DNA of 9,664 nt. It comes from Candidatus Aminicenans sakinawicola JGI OTU-1. Lineage in GTDB: Bacteria; Acidobacteriota; Aminicenantia; Aminicenantales; Aminicenantaceae. Shown here in pieces: positions 6,341 to 9,664 of this stretch. Both the position numbers and the translations under genes were made by a program. The number at the start of each line of letters is the position of its first letter. Positions within the stretch are counted from its first letter, which is position 1. The notes below the pieces were generated by a model, which was not told where the DNA came from, did no database searches, and worked only from the letters and a program-made list of their open reading frames with translations. The DNA lies in NCBI GenBank assembly GCA_000493965.1, contig AWNV01000089.1, positions 1 to 9,664 of the forward strand, read 5' to 3'.

Positions 6341-9300
6341 ATGAATAAAAATCACGTTGTAGGCACATTCGCAACGCGTCATGCCCTTTTCATCGCTTTT
6401 GTCTGTATTGCGCTATGCTTGGCTGGCATTTATTCGGCATTCAAAATTCCATCGTCGGTTTTCCCTCAAACAAATTTCCCTCGCGTAGTTATCCTCATCG
6501 ACAACGGCGTCATGCCTGCTGACGAGATGATGGCCACGATCACACGGCCCATCGAAGAAACGATGAAAGATATTCGCGGCGTTGTTACGATTCGATCGGC
6601 CACGGGGCGTGGCTCAGCCGAGATCAGTGTGTTTTTCACCTGGAAGGTCTATATGATCGAGTCCGAGCTCTTCGTGCTCAGCCGGCTGTCTCAAATCCGT
6701 AGTACACTTCCAGCGACAGCCACAACGACGGTCTTCCGGTTGACCTTCTCAGCTTTTCCTATCGTGGGCGTCAGCCTTACCAGCAATAAGCGCAGTATCA
6801 CCGAGCTGTGGGAAACGGCTCGGTATAATCTCAAGCTTCGCTTCCTTCGGATTCCCGGCGTCGCCCGCGTCGACCTGGTCGGAGGCCGCACGCCCGAATA
6901 TCATATCATTGCAGATCCCCTTTTGTTGAACGCAGCCCATCTCACACTCTCCCAGATCACAGACGCATTAATCAATAACAATTTTGTGGCTTCAGCCGGC
7001 ATGCATGAAGAAAACCACACTCTCTATCTGACTGTCGTCGATGGGAGAGCACACTCGATCCAGGACATTGAAAACTTCGTCGTCAAAACCGAAGGCGGAC
7101 ATCCGTTCCGGGTCAAAGATGTAGCTAAAGTCGTGCGCGGTCCTAAACCTGTTTTCAATATCGTCACTGCTGATGGAGAGGATGCTGTCCTGCTCAACGT
7201 CCGCAGCCAGCCAGATGGTAGTACGCTGGATATTGCTGCAGCGCTTAAAAAAGAGATTAGAGAGTTGAAGAAGGAATTGCCTCCCGATTTGAAGCTTGCT
7301 TTTTTTTATGACCAGTCTGAAATTGTTGGGACATCTGTCGGAGGAGTCTGGGAAGCTATTATTTTTGGTCTTTTTCTGTCTGTGTTAATTCTTTTTTCTT
7401 TTTTAAAAAATTGGGGCGCGACGTTCGTTGCGGCCATAGTGATCCCCATAACCGTGTTGATCACCCTCTTGTCCATGAAAATGACAGGCCTCACATTCAA
7501 TTTGATGACGCTTGGAGGTATCGCTGCGGCAATCGGCATCGTTATTGACAATGCGATCGTAGTGGTGGAGGCAATCCACACCAAGCTTATATCGGGCGTA
7601 GGCCGGCTTGAAGCCATCCGGGAGGGGATCAGCGAAATTTTCCGGCCGTTGATCGGCTCGACTCTTACACCAGTCGTTGTCTTTATTCCTTTGGCATTCC
7701 TCCTCGGGATCACCGGCGTATTCTTTCGCGCCCTTGCCCTAACCATGGTCGTATCGATGCTGACATCGCTTATCCTGGCGGTCACGCTGACGCCATCGCT
7801 CGCGGCCTGGTTCATTCGTCTACGCAAAGGAATCGAACCCAAGCCGTTCGCCGAACAAGGCGGCTTTCTGCTCCGCCGTTTGATCCGGATTTACGAAATC
7901 GCCGTTCGTCCCGCACTCCGGCATCGCTGGATCACGATTGGGGTCTGCGGCCTTGTGTTTCTAACCGGTATTTTAATCTATAATCGGCTTGACAGTGAAT
8001 TTATTCCGCCGATGGACGAAGGAGGATTCGTGATCGATTATTTCACTCCGCCGGGGACAAGTCTCTCGGAAACGAATCGCCAGCTCTTGCAGGCGGAGAA
8101 GATTTTGCGGTCGGTCCCAGAAGTCGAAAGCTATTCGCGCCGCACTGGAGCGAGGCTTGCACTGGCCATCGCAGAACCGAACACCGGGGATTTTCTGGTC
8201 AAACTGAAAACCCGGCGCAAACGCAAAACCGAGGATGTGATCTCCGAATTACGGAGGAGATTCAACACGGAGCTGCCCGGGTTGAATTGGGAATTTCCCG
8301 GGATTCTGAGCGACCTGATCGGAGACCTTATGTGGGCGCCCCAACCTATTGAAGTGAAACTTTTTTCGACCGATACTGAATGGCTCAAGAAAAAAGCACC
8401 CGAGGTTGAAGAGCAGCTGAATAAAATCCAAGGCGTCGTGGACACGTTTAACGGATTGGTTTATACCGGACCGACCATCAGCTTTCACGTCCGTACAGTT
8501 GATGCGCAACGATTTGGACTGACGGCGGATGATATTGCCCAGGCCGTCAACACGGCCATGCTGGGACAGACAGCTTCCTGGGTGCTTGAAGGAGATCAAG
8601 TGGTGGATATCAGGGTGAAGGTTGACCCTGCACAGATCGATCGACTGTCCAGCCTAATGGAACTGCCGCTGCGGACCCCAGAAGGAACGCTCATCAAGTT
8701 GTCGCAAGTGGTAGATCTTATCGAGGAACCAGGGCAGCTTGAACTCAGGCGTGAAGAGCAACGGCAGGACGTAGCCGTAACTGCACGTCTCGAAGGTCGC
8801 GATATGGGAAGCGCTATGCATGAGATCCGCGACGTGCTGAGCAAAGATGAATCCATTCCCCCGGGAACCATCGAATACGGTGGGCTCTACGAGCAGCAGC
8901 AGGAATCATTCCACAACCTCTTGATTGTGTTACTCATGGCCATCATTCTAGTCTTTACTGTGTTGCTGCTTGAATTCGGTTCCTTCTACGAACCCGTTTC
9001 CATCGTTTTTGGTGCGGTGCTGGCCATGTTCGGAACAGTCCTGGCTCTGTGGCTGACCGGAACATCACTCAATGTGGTGTCTTTCCTCGGAGCGATCATC
9101 GGTGTCGGGATTGTGACCAAGAATGGAATCCTGATGTTGGATTTCGTTAAGGTGTTACGTGCCGAAAAGTTCACATTGGAGGAAGCACTGGTACAATCGG
9201 GCCGGCGCCGCTTGCGGCCTGTTTTAATGACGTCCATGACAACAGTCATCGGAATGCTGCCGCTGGCTTACGGCATCGGCTCAGGAGCAGATATGCTGAA

Positions 9301-9415
9301 GCCCCTGGCAATCGCTGTTATCGGAGCTCTATTCATCTCGGTCTTGCTTTCTCTCGTAGCCACACCGACGGTTTATTTCCTCCTCTTGAACCTCTTTAGG
9401 AAAACAAAAGACTGA
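6341..9415 (+). CDS. RND-family efflux pump, inner-membrane permease
   Basis: This 1024-residue proton-driven exporter has the full RND architecture. TM1 is at about 13-34, followed by a large periplasmic porter loop, TM2-TM6 (about 338-356, 360-379, 388-410, 431-455, 466-487), TM7 near 520-540, a second periplasmic loop, and TM8-TM12 to the C-terminus. The TM4 motif reads GIVIDNAIVVVEAI: D403 matches AcrB D407, but the residue matching D408 is N404. The TM10 lysine (K927 in TKNGILML, AcrB K940) is present, as are the TM11 Arg and Thr (RLRPVLMTS, AcrB R971/T978). Overall it looks like a multidrug-type (HAE-like) pump rather than a classical metal pump. The start at 6341 has no good Shine-Dalgarno sequence, and the adaptor stop codon is 1 nt away, so translation probably depends on coupling. 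A stretch around 7260-7410 is much more AT-rich than the rest of the gene. No regulator gene is present in the window. Confidence 0.95.
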   Translation: MNKNHVVGTFATRHALFIAFVCIALCLAGIYSAFKIPSSVFPQTNFPRVVILIDNGVMPADEMMATITRPIEETMKDIRGVVTIRSATGRGSAEISVFFTWKVYMIESELFVLSRLSQIRSTLPATATTTVFRLTFSAFPIVGVSLTSNKRSITELWETARYNLKLRFLRIPGVARVDLVGGRTPEYHIIADPLLLNAAHLTLSQITDALINNNFVASAGMHEENHTLYLTVVDGRAHSIQDIENFVVKTEGGHPFRVKDVAKVVRGPKPVFNIVTADGEDAVLLNVRSQPDGSTLDIAAALKKEIRELKKELPPDLKLAFFYDQSEIVGTSVGGVWEAIIFGLFLSVLILFSFLKNWGATFVAAIVIPITVLITLLSMKMTGLTFNLMTLGGIAAAIGIVIDNAIVVVEAIHTKLISGVGRLEAIREGISEIFRPLIGSTLTPVVVFIPLAFLLGITGVFFRALALTMVVSMLTSLILAVTLTPSLAAWFIRLRKGIEPKPFAEQGGFLLRRLIRIYEIAVRPALRHRWITIGVCGLVFLTGILIYNRLDSEFIPPMDEGGFVIDYFTPPGTSLSETNRQLLQAEKILRSVPEVESYSRRTGARLALAIAEPNTGDFLVKLKTRRKRKTEDVISELRRRFNTELPGLNWEFPGILSDLIGDLMWAPQPIEVKLFSTDTEWLKKKAPEVEEQLNKIQGVVDTFNGLVYTGPTISFHVRTVDAQRFGLTADDIAQAVNTAMLGQTASWVLEGDQVVDIRVKVDPAQIDRLSSLMELPLRTPEGTLIKLSQVVDLIEEPGQLELRREEQRQDVAVTARLEGRDMGSAMHEIRDVLSKDESIPPGTIEYGGLYEQQQESFHNLLIVLLMAIILVFTVLLLEFGSFYEPVSIVFGAVLAMFGTVLALWLTGTSLNVVSFLGAIIGVGIVTKNGILMLDFVKVLRAEKFTLEEALVQSGRRRLRPVLMTSMTTVIGMLPLAYGIGSGADMLKPLAIAVIGALFISVLLSLVATPTVYFLLLNLFRKTKD

Positions 9416-9492
9416 CGCCTGGAACACATCTTACATGTCTACCTATCCTTAGCAGAGCTGATTACTCGGGAATAGCACAAATTAGTGAAAAG
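9416..9492. other. Short spacer after the RND operon
   Basis: This spacer separates the pump stop codon from repeat copy 3. I see no reading frame of note and no GC-rich stem followed by T's, so a terminator cannot be placed. The palindromic core of the following repeat (about 9559-9598) could serve as a 3' structure for this transcript, but that is speculation. Confidence 0.4.
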
Positions 9493-9664
9493 GGGGTCGG
9501 GCCATGCTAACTTATAGATATCATGAAAGATACCCCATAATAAGGGCTGATATTTTGCCTTAAAAGCTCCTTTTTGGGCCCCATAAAAGCACTTTAAGAC
9601 GAAAACTTCAAAAATAACATCTGATCTGCTTAAACGTACATTTTTGCCACCAAAACCATTGTTT
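9493..9664 (+). repeat. MITE-like repeat, copy 3 (left part; runs off the window)
   Basis: It starts with ggggtcgggcc (9493-9503) and is colinear with copy 2 from its left terminus. Bases 9526-9664 match 1-139 with six differences, four of them clustered at the positions equivalent to 57, 59, 81 and 83. It has the same orientation as copies 1 and 2. The window ends before the right inverted repeat would be reached. Confidence 0.88.

Noticed and set aside
7306..7842. Long minus-strand open frame inside the RND pump gene (178 codons).
   Set aside because: It is an antisense shadow of a strongly conserved RND coding region and has no recognisable protein features.
1..9664. Window start and end share about 139 bp, suggesting a circular molecule with terminal redundancy.
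   Set aside because: The two ends differ at six positions and both are copies of a repeat also present at 4743-4909. The similarity is a dispersed repeat, and assembly or window edges falling in a repeat explain it better.

Overview
The window holds two divergently oriented drug/lipid-type efflux operons of a diderm (Gram-negative-type) bacterium of moderate GC. It is bracketed, and split in the middle, by copies of one short repeat. Two complete tripartite-pump modules (periplasmic adaptors plus inner-membrane pumps) and a relic of an outer-membrane channel gene imply an outer membrane. The phylum cannot be fixed from the sequence. The split MacB-like permease pair and the repeat termini remind me of Acidobacteriota/Aminicenantota-type genomes, but that is only an impression.

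Layout. 1-215: right-hand part of a short element (copy 1) ending in a terminal inverted repeat, followed by AT-rich non-coding DNA. 321-4557, minus strand: a compact four-gene MacAB-type ABC export operon, transcribed adaptor (4557-3478), permease 1 (3481-2249), permease 2 (2247-997), ATPase (986-321). The genes overlap by 4 nt or are separated by 1 and 10 nt. 4558-5268: a divergent intergenic region full of debris. It contains a fragment of a Y2 (IS91-type) transposase gene, copy 2 of the repeat (left end intact, right end lost), the N-terminal codons of an IS110-type transposase, and a wrecked TolC/NodT-type outer-membrane efflux gene. 5269-9415, plus strand: an RND efflux adaptor and a 1024-residue RND pump separated by 1 nt. 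9493-9664: left part of copy 3 of the repeat, running off the window.

Function. The minus operon should form an ATP-driven adaptor-permease-ATPase exporter with a heterodimeric permease. The plus operon was evidently once outer-membrane channel + adaptor + RND pump. The channel gene survives only as N- and C-terminal fragments, so any working pump must borrow an outer-membrane channel from elsewhere. The pump keeps the TM10 lysine and the TM11 Arg/Thr of the proton relay but has Asp-Asn instead of Asp-Asp in TM4.

The main non-gene signal is the repeat family: three copies in the same orientation, about 4.75 kb apart, with 'ggggtcgg' termini and internal hairpins. No transposase is present in the element, so it looks like a non-autonomous (MITE-like) element. 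I see no CRISPR array, tRNA, rRNA or riboswitch.
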